From Prinia subflava (lineage: Eukaryota > Chordata > Aves > Passeriformes > Cisticolidae), in NCBI RefSeq assembly GCF_021018805.1, contig NC_086283.1:8569162-8633161 (forward strand): 64,000 nucleotides of DNA. Direction: 5' to 3'. A program made the translations under genes and the position numbers. Under the pieces are notes generated by a model. It was not told the DNA's origin. It searched no databases and worked only from the letters and a program-made list of their open reading frames with translations. This document shows positions 46,301-57,700 of the stretch, piece after piece (position 1 is the stretch's first letter; each line of letters opens with the position of its first letter).

Positions 46301-48479
46301 TCTGTCTTACAAGCAGAATTGAAAAATGCTTTACGGTGGAAAATTGAATCAGTAGTGGATGGGCAGAAATCTTTCTTTCCTCAGTTCCACAGTCCTTGCA
46401 GCTGGTTGCTTTTATTGTCTTCATTTCAACTTTACCTGCATTTGAGAGCTGCTGAGGAAGAAAGAAAATCTAGGAGAATCTCATGCTTACACTTCTTGTC
46501 TCACAAAGAAAGTTCTATGTTCCTTTTTCTTTTATTCCTTCCAATTGTAAAACAGAGCTAAGAACATTCTTGGCTATCTTTAGGGGTGAAGGAAAGGGAT
46601 TATTTCCTAGCTTTAAATGGCATTCTAGCCATTCAAAAAACAGCTTTTGTCATAATGAAGAACAATGTCATCATCTTGTAGGAGGTGATGCAAATGGTAT
46701 AGCAGGATTTTTGGTTTTGTGAGGGTAAACCTAGTTCTGTAGTTCAGACATAAAGTAGGAATCTTTTTAGATAAGAGAAGGAGTTTCAGAAATGCATAAT
46801 CCTTGTCACGGTTGACCTTTTCTCTCTTTGAGCTTATGGGTGTTTTCTCAAGAAGCAGAAATTCTTGTTCTTGCTGTGCATGGAGGAGATAAGGACAGTA
46901 TCACAGAGGGAGGCAGTTGTGTTTTCTTAAAAGGTAAATTACTATTTAAAGAGGGAGGGAAAGAACAGAGAAACTATTTGGGAGGGATATTTTGCCCAGG
47001 GGAAGAAGAAAATATGTAGTATCACAGCTGGGACTAATTACACTGAAAAGACTAAGAAAAAGAAACCGCAACACTGAAGAGGGGAATTCAAAGCTTGTAG
47101 AAATAAAATGCATGCACCAAGGGTAGAATAGCAGAGATTAACATTCAGATTTGAAACGGAATTGATTTGCTGACTTTCTAGAGACAAAATGAGGATGGAT
47201 AGGTTTTTGGGATTTGTTCTTTTTTGATTTTTTTAAGTCATCATCTGATGAAATGCTTAGTTAATAGCCAAGAAAAGAAAAATCCAAATACAAGAAATCT
47301 TCCTGTACCACAGTAAAGAAAACTCTCAGAATCACTAGCACATTGATTGAATCCAGTTTTAGGTGGGTAATGACTTGAAACTCCCTGCTGAAAACAAAGG
47401 TTATTCATAATGATGCATGACAGATGCAGAGGCAATGTGACTGTGAGGTGGCACAGTTATTCCAGTTTCAGGGACAACGGGAGTTTATCTAAGGATAAAG
47501 GAGGGAAGGATTCCCTGTGCAAGGTCAGTGCAGGGGAGAGATCCAGGGGGAGACCAGCTGTCTGTGCTTACTAACCTCTAATCCAGGAGGATGGCTTTGT
47601 TGTGCTGCTCCAATACAGAACAGGTTAGACTGAACACCGATGAGGTACCAGCCATCTAGGAAATCATTTTCTGTTTCGTTGATTTTGGTTCTCATTGTCT
47701 TGTTTTCCCTTCCCTTTGTATGTAAAACAAGCGTTGAAAGAGTTCCTGAACAGAGGTCGCTCTGCTCCTCTCGAAGAGCAGCCTTGTGAGCAATGAGGCT
47801 CTGCTGGCCCAAGGGCTCTCCAGCACTTCACAAAGGGCCCTGATAGTACATAAATTCAGATCTTCCCCAGATAGATAATTTTATGGGGTCTGCAGAAGAA
47901 TAGGCCTTTGTCAGAAGGAGATGATAGCTGACTTTGTTTAGGAGGGGGAGGGGAGGGACAAGTTTTCTCATTTTCTGTGTATTTCTATTCAGCTGCTGCA
48001 AAAACATCCCCATCTGCTTTGAATCTACATTTTAATTCCCTAGCAAGAAATACAGCAAGCTGGCTTGTTCTGCCTGGCAAAGTACACACATAGCAAGTTG
48101 CTGAGCTGAAAGCTGTTCCAAACGCTATGAGTGTAACAAACTTAAAAGCCAAGTTACCTGGCCTTGTGCTCTGTTTAACCATATGATAATGATGATCAAA
48201 AATAGATTTAATTTGTCTGTCCTTTAAATGTTGTCACTTACTCAAGAGTACGTGCTTTCTTTCCTATCTGCTCAGTGAGGAAAATTTGATTTAAGGATAT
48301 GAAATGGATTTGAATTTTCATTTCTCTGGTGAAAGCACGCAATGGAGCTTTGCCTGCTTCTCCTGCACAATGAAAGGGTAGTGAAATGGGAGGTGCAAAT
48401 TAAATTGTTGATTACCATTGTTTATAACACCTATATCTGAATTCATGTAGTATGACATGACTTTACTGCTATATGCTGC
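31344..48479. other. 5' non-coding region of TET2, probably intron 2
   Basis: About 17 kb lie upstream of the first coding exon with no protein-coding exon I can support. TET2 has non-coding first exons in other vertebrates, so part of this is probably intron 2. No non-coding exon can be placed from sequence alone. A nearby inverted repeat lies at 31691-31714, and a GA run at 44041-44052. AT-rich stretches such as 36600-37200 have few repeats and could hold enhancers, but this is not testable here. Confidence 0.55.
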
Positions 48480-48544
48480 TATATAAACCGTGTAAGAATT
48501 CACTGCTACTGCTACTAGCAATGAATTCTTACATGGTTTATATA
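48480..48544. repeat. Long near-perfect inverted repeat (hairpin)
   Basis: The 23-base arms at 48480-48502 and 48522-48544 are reverse complements with a single mismatch (CCGTG against CCATG), separated by a 19-base spacer. The outer ends are TATATAAACC and GGTTTATATA. The structure abuts a TATG microsatellite. It could be a remnant of a small inverted-repeat element, a pre-microRNA-like hairpin, or a locally generated palindrome. No element family was recognised. Confidence 0.85.
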
Positions 48545-48586
48545 TATGTATGTATGTATGTATGTATATGTGTGTATATGTATATG
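48541..48586. repeat. TATG/TGTA microsatellite
   Basis: There are about five TGTA units with flanking TA and TG dinucleotide interruptions. It starts inside the outer end of the adjacent hairpin. Confidence 0.9.
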
Positions 48587-51500
48587 AAAGCTCAAAGGCT
48601 CATTTTAGCTTTAGGATCTCCACAGTTGGAGTTCCTGCTTGTCTCTCCTAGTGCATAAAATTTTATCCCTGTCAACAGGTGTCAGAAACAGAAGCAGCTG
48701 GAGCCACAGTTGAACAACATTTCTGTTTTGATCTGATAAACTTGCAAATAAACCATGTCTAACTTCTGTTATGGACACTCAGCAAAAGCTAATGGTGATG
48801 CAAACCCTAAGTTAATTTCTGTGCCTGTTCCATAAACTACAACGGGATAGTGAGCGATATACAGACTAACTCACAGGCTGATAATCAGAACTGCCTCTAA
48901 ATTATTCTGGGCTGAAAGGAATCATAGAAATGCAAGTTATTTGCATGGCACTCTCAAGAGAGAGTACAATTTAAAAGATATTTTTTTTGTGATGGAAAGA
49001 AAATGGACAAGCAAAACTGTTCAAGCAAACTTAAGCTGTTGTGAAAAAAGACAGAAAAGGAGAAGAGGGTTTACTGTGAGCTGAAAGGGAAAAAGAATTA
49101 AAAGATGTCCATTCAAATGCTTCATCTGCCTGCTAATTTTAATTAAGACTTCTCCTTTGTAACTAAGCCACAGAGCCTAGGTCTTTAAAACATTGTCACT
49201 AGGCAGATTTCTGAGAGTCTCCTGACTGAATCATCATTTTAATCTCTTCACTGCCATCCCCCTCTCCTGAGCAGAAGCTACCCGCTGCACTATGTGACAA
49301 TTAACATGCTAAGAAATGCTACTGCACTCCTCAGGGAGTTTCAGTGATGCAAAACACTGTTCTGCTGTGTGACAAAAACACCAAAACCTTTAAAATCTCT
49401 CTGGTGAAATATCATGGATTGTTTAAGCCTGGATGCAAACTTGTTTTCAGTAGGAAAACATACTCTTCATTAACTTTTTCTGAAGCAAAAAGTATTCCCT
49501 TCCTTCAGTTCTTCTCCAGTCCTCCCTAAAATCCTCTCCAAGTTTGGAGAACTTGATAAATGCTTTGCAAAGAATTACCAACCAGTGACAAAACTCGCTC
49601 TCTGGGTTTGTGTGTCTTTACTCAGTGTACTTTTACTTTCTCAAATCCTTCCTCATCCCTGCCTTACTGCTTCATGTTTCACCTCTCGTCCCTAACCAAG
49701 CATTAGAAACAGCTTCTTGTTCTTGTGCCTAGTGTGGTCCCAGCCTGCCCTTCTGCACTGTCTCAATCCAATCCCACAGGAGCCAAGACAGGTTTATTGA
49801 ACTGGGACACTGTTCCCAGTTAGACACCACCCACTCTACCAGTCTCCTCTCCTAGCAACACAAGAAAGAGGGAGGTAATAAAAAAGCAAACGAATCCTTT
49901 CTGTGTCTTCTCTCTGTCACCTTTGTAAGTCACAGATCAATCCAAGCAAGGTCTGCCCACAGGGACGTACTAATTGAGATGCTGTTTGGCACCAGACTCT
50001 GTCCTTGCACAAATGTTCACAAAACAACTGATGAAAAACAAGCCTCTTGCCCTGCTTCCTTCCCTTGACAGGCTAACATAGGCACGTTTTTCCTTTCATT
50101 ATTTTATGGACAACAATAATGAACACACTAAAGAAAGAACACTTCAGGAACAGTTTTGTCTGAAGAAAATACCAAGGGTGATTGTCCCTTCCTTCTCTCA
50201 CACTCCAATGGCTGCCAGCATTGCTGGGAGGGTACAGTCCAGGAGGAAGTTGTCAAGAGGGGGTGTATGGGGAAAGATGAGTCACTCCAGGCAATTCTTA
50301 ATTACAGTGAAAAAGGAGGAAATATGCATAAGCTGAAGAACTCTGTTTCTGTTATTCCAAAAGTATTTTGGGTATTTGCGAGGAGAATAAACAGATTTTC
50401 CATGAAGCCAGGAAGGTTAGGTCTCAGTGAGAAACCCTTTGGGTTCTGCTGCTCAGCTGAAAGTCTGTCTCCCCATGGCCTTGCTTGGAAACCAGAAGGC
50501 ACCAAGTAGGAGTATGGAGTGTTGCATTACTCCAGAAAGCATACACCATGCCAAATGGGCAGAGCTCTTAATTACATCATAGATAATAATAGAGTAATCA
50601 TGGAAACATGCAAGGAATGGGAGTAACTTTAATTCAGCAAAAATAGCTAAGTGGGTTGTGTAATGGGGAAAACCAGCAAATGCAGGTGGAGAACACAGTG
50701 GTGAGATGACTGCTGCAAAATGGGCAACGGAATGATTTCCACAGTGATCAGAGATCATGAAGCAACAGGCTGGATTTTTATCTGGCTGCTGTGCGTGACT
50801 AACATCAGCTCTGTGTGTACATGGAACGCTGAGAACTGCTTTCACTGCTACTCCACTGCATGTGTGTTCATTGTTGTCTAAACTTGGGAATAATTGCTGT
50901 GAAACTTGCAAGCACATAAGAGTTTTCCTGTCGGCAGAATGGACAAGCTCCTAAGGGAGAAACAAGCTGGCCCCTTCTGAGGACCTTGATCTCAAGACCT
51001 GGAGAAGGACAGCTTGGCTTTGCTGGAAAAAGCCGCATGCCCATCCACGTGCTTTGGAGACAGCCTCCTCGCTGGGTGTGAGCCAGCTGCTGAGGAAGCA
51101 GCTCTCCACGCACAGCCAGACTGCTGGGTGAGTGCCCGCAGTGCACAGGGACACAGAGGGGAAGCCATGGTTATTCCTGCTGAGGCTACAAAGGGATGGC
51201 AGCGTGGCACTCAGCAAAACTTGAGTGCAAGACTGAAGAAATGAGCGAAAGATGGGCCAGAATGTGCAGTGGTGTTTAAGCACATAGACATGCAGATGGA
51301 CATGTCATGGGGATTCACAAACATAAACAGAAACTCTGTGGAATTACGGAATTGCCAGTCTGACTCTCCAAACATCTGAATGCTGCTGGAGACATGGTCC
51401 TTAGGGCCTGTTTGACCAGAAGTCAGGTATGCAGGTTGAGTGACCACAGGATGCACTGATGAACACATCAGTCTCACAGGATACCTGAGCTCTGCTGTGG

Positions 51501-53276
51501 ACAGCTGGTGTTTTGGTAGCCCACTCTCCATAACAGCAGCCTGTGCCATTCAGTTAGAAGTCTTATATGTAGTTTGTGGAACTGCTCCTGACCTCCAAGA
51601 TCCCGCTAAAATGTGGACAGTTGCTGCAATCAGCCTTATGAAGCTGAGCTCAAAGTGTTATGAAAATAAAAAAAAGGGCAGTAGCATTTTCACCTTGATA
51701 TGATACCTCCCTTGCTAAGCAGGTAAATAAACTTAGTTACAAGGAAAAGCCAAACACTACAGGAAGTAGGATTCTTATTTCCATGTGTAAATCCACCTTC
51801 CCTTTATGTTAGCTCCAAACCCTTAACACAGAAAGATGAAGCAGCCTGATTTACAGGCACAAAAATCTGTCTTCCTCTGAAATAGTTAACTACATTTTTG
51901 TTCAGAGTGAGGAAAGGGCAGGAATTGAAAAGAGTGATCTTTGCATGTTGGGGTTTTATTTATATAAACTATCCAGAACACCTTGACAATCTTGGGGATA
52001 CACAGAGCTATATATAGAAATGTGAATAACTGTATTAGTGAGCATTACACTGTGTGCAAGCCAGAGTACTCCAGAGTGTTTTCAGCCATATGCTTTCTTT
52101 CTTCCCTATAGCCTTGCATAGGTTATTCTAAATCACTTTTGCACTATGTAAAAGAATTTTTTCTTGCCTTTTATGGTAGTTATTTCAGTATGAATACTAT
52201 GTAGTCTGAGACTTCCTCAAAACCTCCTGTTTTGTCTTGAAGTTTCCCCAGAATAAACACTTCTGTTAGGATCCTGTAAAGCTATACTCCTATGCCGTTG
52301 AAGCAGATCATTCTGCAGTGAGCAGGTTATACAGAAACCTCATTACTGAAGAAGTAGAAATGCTATAACATGAGGATTAGTAGATCTCTAACCCCAACAG
52401 GCTGATTCCTCTAGAATCACTACATACCTGTCTTTATCCTGAGTTACTTACAGAGCTTTTCAGAACCAAGTGCAAACCTTAGAGGTAGGTCTTTTCCAGG
52501 GGTTTCTGTACCTTTACTATTACTTGTGTTCTGAGCATGAAGAGCGCATGCTGTGAACTAATATTTGGTACTCCTGAGCTGAAATGAAAATTATTAGCTA
52601 ATTATTCCAGCTGGAGTAGGAACTATTCCTGATTTGGGATCCACAGCATGCTTTCCAAGCAGGTAGTTTGAGGAGCACCGAGCCTCAGTAAGACTAAGAT
52701 TACCCTGGATTTGCTTTTCTTGGGTGACTGTGAGCTTCAGCAGTGAAACTCTCCTGCTTCACAGGAAGCTTGTCCTGTGGCTGGAACATATTTAAGGGCC
52801 GTCTCCTATGACGGTTCTCTGGGGTTTAATAACATGTGAAGTTATGCATTTGTTATTCCCTCACTGGGATGTTTACAGGGTCTTTTTCCTTTTCTCAGCT
52901 TCTGATCTTCACAACAGTTGGAGCACTAAGTCTGTCCTATATGGCTGAAAGCAGACAGTTGTATCAGACTTCCTTTGTGGGGGATAGACATGCATATGCA
53001 CAGTATCATCCCATATTACTCCCTTTGCTGGGAAACAAGCTTAATGTGTTTTTTTCTAGTCACAGGAGGGATACATGACTGCAATAGGTTGTGGTAGTGA
53101 GCAGAAGAGTCACTAGTATTCACAGATAAGGGAAATATATTAAAACCAAACAAAAGAAAGTTTTCAGACACAGAACCTTAATCACAAGTCAGAGAACACT
53201 AGGGAACACTATCTGTAAGAGAAGACAACAGAGAAGAGTAATTTTTAAAAAGTCTGGACAGAAGTCAAGTCCTGGA
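48587..53276. other. Non-coding upstream sequence, no gene seen
   Basis: No exon or known repeat was recognised. The region near 50950-51240 is relatively GC-rich and open in several frames on both strands, which is what GC-richness alone produces. None of the frames encodes a familiar motif. Confidence 0.5.
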
Positions 53277-53309
53277 CCTTGCATAATCCCCAGTGGGGGT
53301 TATGCAAGG
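53277..53309. repeat. Compact inverted repeat, 15-base stem and 3-base loop
   Basis: The arms at 53277-53291 and 53295-53309 are complementary except for one position that would form a G-U pair in the plus-strand RNA. The stem carries CCTTGCATAA on one side and TTATGCAAGG on the other, with AGT as the loop. The function is unknown. Confidence 0.85.
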
Positions 53310-54609
53310 AGTTCCTTGGGAGGCAAGTGGAACAGGTTCGTGGAAGACAGTCCCTGTTTGGGATCACTGAGAGAGAGGAGAAGGTAAGAAGTAAAACTGA
53401 GCAGGCCTTTTTGAAGCAACAGACGTACTGGCCTGTCATTGGACTGGATAAAGAACACTTGGATTTACTTGTCTTTCTTGTCTTCTGTGGAGAGAAGCTT
53501 GACAAGTAACATTTTGGGGAAGGTAAATCAGAAGTAAAGCCCAGGGAATGCTTCAGAAGGGGCTAAGACAGACAGGAAAGTTTAGAAAAGTTCTGAGTTG
53601 TTTTAATGCATACTAAGTCATGCAACTGCAGGGTAGGAATTTTGTGCCAGTCAAAAAGTTTCCCCAGAGAACATTTCACACACAGTAAAGTAGCACATGA
53701 AAAGCTGGAGAGCCTCCAAACAAAAATGGACAGAAAGCTGGGAATGTGCTAGAAGTTCCTTCCTAATTTTTAATTTGGGAAGGGAACTGTTTTGGAAACA
53801 GTTGAAGATATTTGCGAAGTTTGGTTGCAGGAACTGAAGAGAGAAGTTTGAAGGATGTGAAGGGAAGCAGGGTAGTCACACAGGCAGAAGATGTGTAGGT
53901 GCTTTGGGAGCATGCAGCTGCCAAGAGCTGAGTAAGGAGAGTGCTGTATATATCCAGATACAGATGAAGACCTTGGTTAGATTATTCATATGTCTGGCCG
54001 CCTTTGGGAAAAACATCAGTGAGATTAAAGGAAGCATCCTAAAGGAGGGCAAGAAGGGATGAGTGAGAATGTGAAATGGAGAAGACTAGATATGAAAAAA
54101 GAGACTCTGTAACGTGAAAGAAAAAGCTTACAAAAGCATGTTTTGAAATAAAACAGTGATATTTTTCAACTTGCAAAAAGTGAACAGAGCAAGTGAGAGG
54201 TGAAAAAGAGTTTATGGATGCACGAAATGAGATAAGAAATAAGATCTTCTGTTTTCTTTTAAAACTAATCTAACAAAATTGTGAACTTCAGCTTTCTGTG
54301 AATGACAGTTCTTTCCTTCTAAGAGCTAGTGTGGTGTGACCAAGTGGTAACAGTGATGGACACGAAGAGAAAAAGGTCTTTGGTGTGGCAAACATACAGG
54401 AGGATGAATTTACCCATCTAGTTAGTTCATAAGATTTGCTGTGAACACCCCATTCAGAATGATCAGATGGCTTATACGATATCTTTTCTGCGGCACGTGG
54501 AACCAAATCTGTGTCCTGGAGTAAGGTCACTACACTGTCAGCTGGGTGACAAACCCAGTGTGAGCACTGACTCAGAGTTGCAGGCCATGGGCCTCAGGCC
54601 AAGGGATGT
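53310..54609. other. Non-coding upstream sequence, purine-rich
   Basis: The plus strand is markedly rich in A and G (many AGAAG and GAAAG runs). No gene, splice module or known repeat was recognised. Confidence 0.45.
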
Positions 54610-54712
54610 CGAGCGTTCCACAGAGGTGACGCGCATACTCCTGGCGGAAGGCTTCCAGTCCATCGGCACGCCACCATGTCATCCCTGCGCCAATTCGTGG
54701 AAAGGCAGCCCG
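54610..54712. other. Isolated CpG-dense patch
   Basis: Ten CpG dinucleotides occur in 103 bases, while the surrounding kilobases have very few. Both strands stay open across it (about 104 codons on plus at 54467-54781, 89 on minus at 54572-54841), but neither product is recognisable. It is too short for a typical promoter CpG island. It might be a retrocopy fragment, a small regulatory element, or a recently inserted sequence not yet depleted of CpG. Confidence 0.4.
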
Positions 54713-57700
54713 GCTGCCTCCAAAGGGAGTGTGACTTCTCTGCCTGTCCAGATGGATGTGGCACTGTGCTGGCAGCAGTGAAAACCTGGCAGAGAGGAGG
54801 AAGGGAATCTGTAGGGTAGCCCCACTCACTGTTTGTGACAAGCTTTATAATGAGACTGACACTTGCTGAGGATGCCCTGTTATCTTTGCCAAAAAATATC
54901 TGGTAATTTTGCAAGAAATAGTGGAGAGGAGGGCAGGTGTTGCACTACTGTGGATCAGGGTAGCTCCCCTAATTTCAGCAGTCATACTGGTTGAGTTTTG
55001 GCTCAAGGTCTGGGCAATGGCATTAACAGTGAGGCTGTTACTGCGCTCCTGTAAAATGGTACCATTCCAGATATTCCTGGTATAACACAGATATCAGCCT
55101 GTCCCTCAAGCGTTCCTGTAAAGATATGTTGCTACTGAGAATTTATCTGGGGTTTCTGCATCAGTTTGAAAGGTAGCAACTGCCTTGTTGCAGCTTAATC
55201 CTTCAGACAATGCCATGACAACTGTACCACACGATGCCTGCCAGGTTCAAGCAAGGACATAGTGGAGCACACGTCAACAGTGAAGCTGCAAATGAGGTGT
55301 TATCAGCAGACAGGTCGAGGCTCTGTGTATCAACTCCTGGAGCACAGAGTGACTAAAAATAACTTTCTATTGCAAGTACCTATTTCCCAAAGAAGGAAAT
55401 GCCCTTGTTAACACCTTCCACCCCAAACAAACCCAGAATGACTTAATGTAGGTTTTGTACCCCTTTACATCCAATAGTCTAGTTGGATGCCTGGCACAAG
55501 TGCTCTGCTTTCACCTCCAGAAGGTGACCATAAGAGTTAATATAAAGACCTGAGCAATCCCGGCCATAATTCCATCACCTGACTGTCACCATGGATAGTA
55601 TTACCGCTGCACACCAGCCGCTCTCTGTCAGGAATGTGAGTGTCTGGAGCAAGTGTGGAGATGAACTACTCATGGCTTTTGAGGTACATGTCATCAGGTC
55701 AGGATCTAGACTACTAAATTACCTCACACATCAACTTCCCACTTGGGTCTGAACTGTGAAGAGAGAAGCCTTTGGCTTCTGTTATGAAACCAGACTTTAT
55801 ACCCATATACAGGCACCAGAGAGATCCCAAGGAAATATTTCTATTATTTAAAAAAAAAATAGTATTCATCTGTAGCTTCTAGAGTGCCCTAAAAAACTTA
55901 TTTTATCCACTAAATTGTAGTGGATATTTTGGTCCTTGCAATGTATGAAGAAGTCTGTAGCACAACACTTCAGTGTGAAGGGTGTGAGTCTGTTCTCCCT
56001 AACAGTGTGGAGCAGCATGGACTTGAGGCAAGAGTAGAAGTGAGTGAGATCCAGTTTATTATTAATATTGGAGGACAAAAAAAGAGTCAAGCTTAGGCAC
56101 TCTGTGTTTTTGCGTCTTCATAAAAAATGTTGATTTGATTTCAGTAGGTTGTTTCACTACCTTGTGCATTAGCTCTGACACTTTCACTCTTGCCAAGAAT
56201 GAAATAGTCAAATTGCCAAGCAATTTCTATTCCTCCTGCCCTCCTAATTATACTTTTCCATATATTTAGATTAGTAAGTCATGGAGTATGGTGATTCTGT
56301 CTAATGAGAGTGGCAGGCTTACAACTGTGCCACTACACGCCAGTGCAGTCTTCTCCTGAAGACACTACTGCTTTGAGAACATGCAAGAGAGAGCAAAAAT
56401 GAAAAAGCAAAAGCATTTTGAAAAGGTGCCTACTAATAGATACACCAGAAACAAGTATGGTAAATAATTCATGCAAAACTTCTAGTGACCAAAACCACAG
56501 GTGTTTTAGTAACACACACAAGCAAGGAGCTTAAGTAAGTCCATTGGATCAGGCAGGCCAAACTCCTCTGCATTTCTATTATTTGACTCAGGATTCGGCT
56601 TGCTGTATTTTTTTTTCCTGACTACACACAGTGCAGTGAGTATAAAAAGGAGAATTAAGCACAACTGCTGAGCCTGTCTCTTCTTCCCATGTTGCACACC
56701 CTGGCAACAAATCAATTTTGTCCTTTGCTGCAAGACTTTCTCTCTACTGGCTCAAAATTACTCTCCTGGAATCCTCTAGAGCAACTTTTTCCCACTTTAG
56801 AGTTCATCCTGCCAGTTGCCACTTAAGTAAAAAGCATATAGTAAGCAATAACTTTGTGTTTTCCATTCCCTCTAAAGGTTAACCATAGGTGAATGTTTTA
56901 TTCTTTATAATAAGTAATTGACATGCGTGAGCCAACTTTCTGTTCAGAACATAATTTGTATTCTTGAGAGATCTGTGCATGTTCTTGTTCATATTGCTTC
57001 TTCCCTGAAGGGATCTGGGAGGGGGAGGAGGAGGAGAAGCTTTTAAAGTTTGGCTCACAAGAGTTACAGAGAAAGATCTAGGCTTTTCAGGTCCATGAGA
57101 TAAATGCTACTATTACTGCACCATGTACAGTACAGTGGCACATACTGATAGGAAGAGAACAGAGTAAATAAAGGGGAGGGAGAAGGGGAGAAGTCAGCAG
57201 ACAAAACCCCCAGAATATTCAAGTGTTCAGGAAAGCTTGCTGCTAAAATATAAATTATTAGGAACTTTGGTCCCAAAGGTTGGTGGGCTCGTTAGAAATA
57301 CAATTCAGGTGGGAATTTAATGAAAGCTTTCTAAAGAAAAGTTGATGTAGTTCTTCATAGCCTTATACCTGGGCACCTGGTCAGCATTTGCTTAATCAAA
57401 CTTATAGATATGATCCCAAGATCACTGGAATTAGATTTATTTCACTCAATTCAGTGAGTTTAGAATGAATTTCAAAAAACCACCATTTTAATGGGGGTGT
57501 GGCAGGGACTTTCACAGAGCATACTTTTTATTTTTTTTTAATAAATCAAGAGTCTTCTCATGTGGTTATATCTTCTTGTGAGAAGGTCTTTTTAGAATTT
57601 TCATTTAAAAAGAGTGTCGGCACATATTTAGCCCCTGTAATTCAGAACATGGCTTGTGGGTTGTGGTCTCCTCAGTCAGGCTGATAGGTGTGGTGGGTAC

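Noticed and set aside
50453..50917. 154-codon minus-strand open frame
   Set aside because: The product is unrecognisable and overlaps other open frames on both strands. No promoter or exon context was seen.
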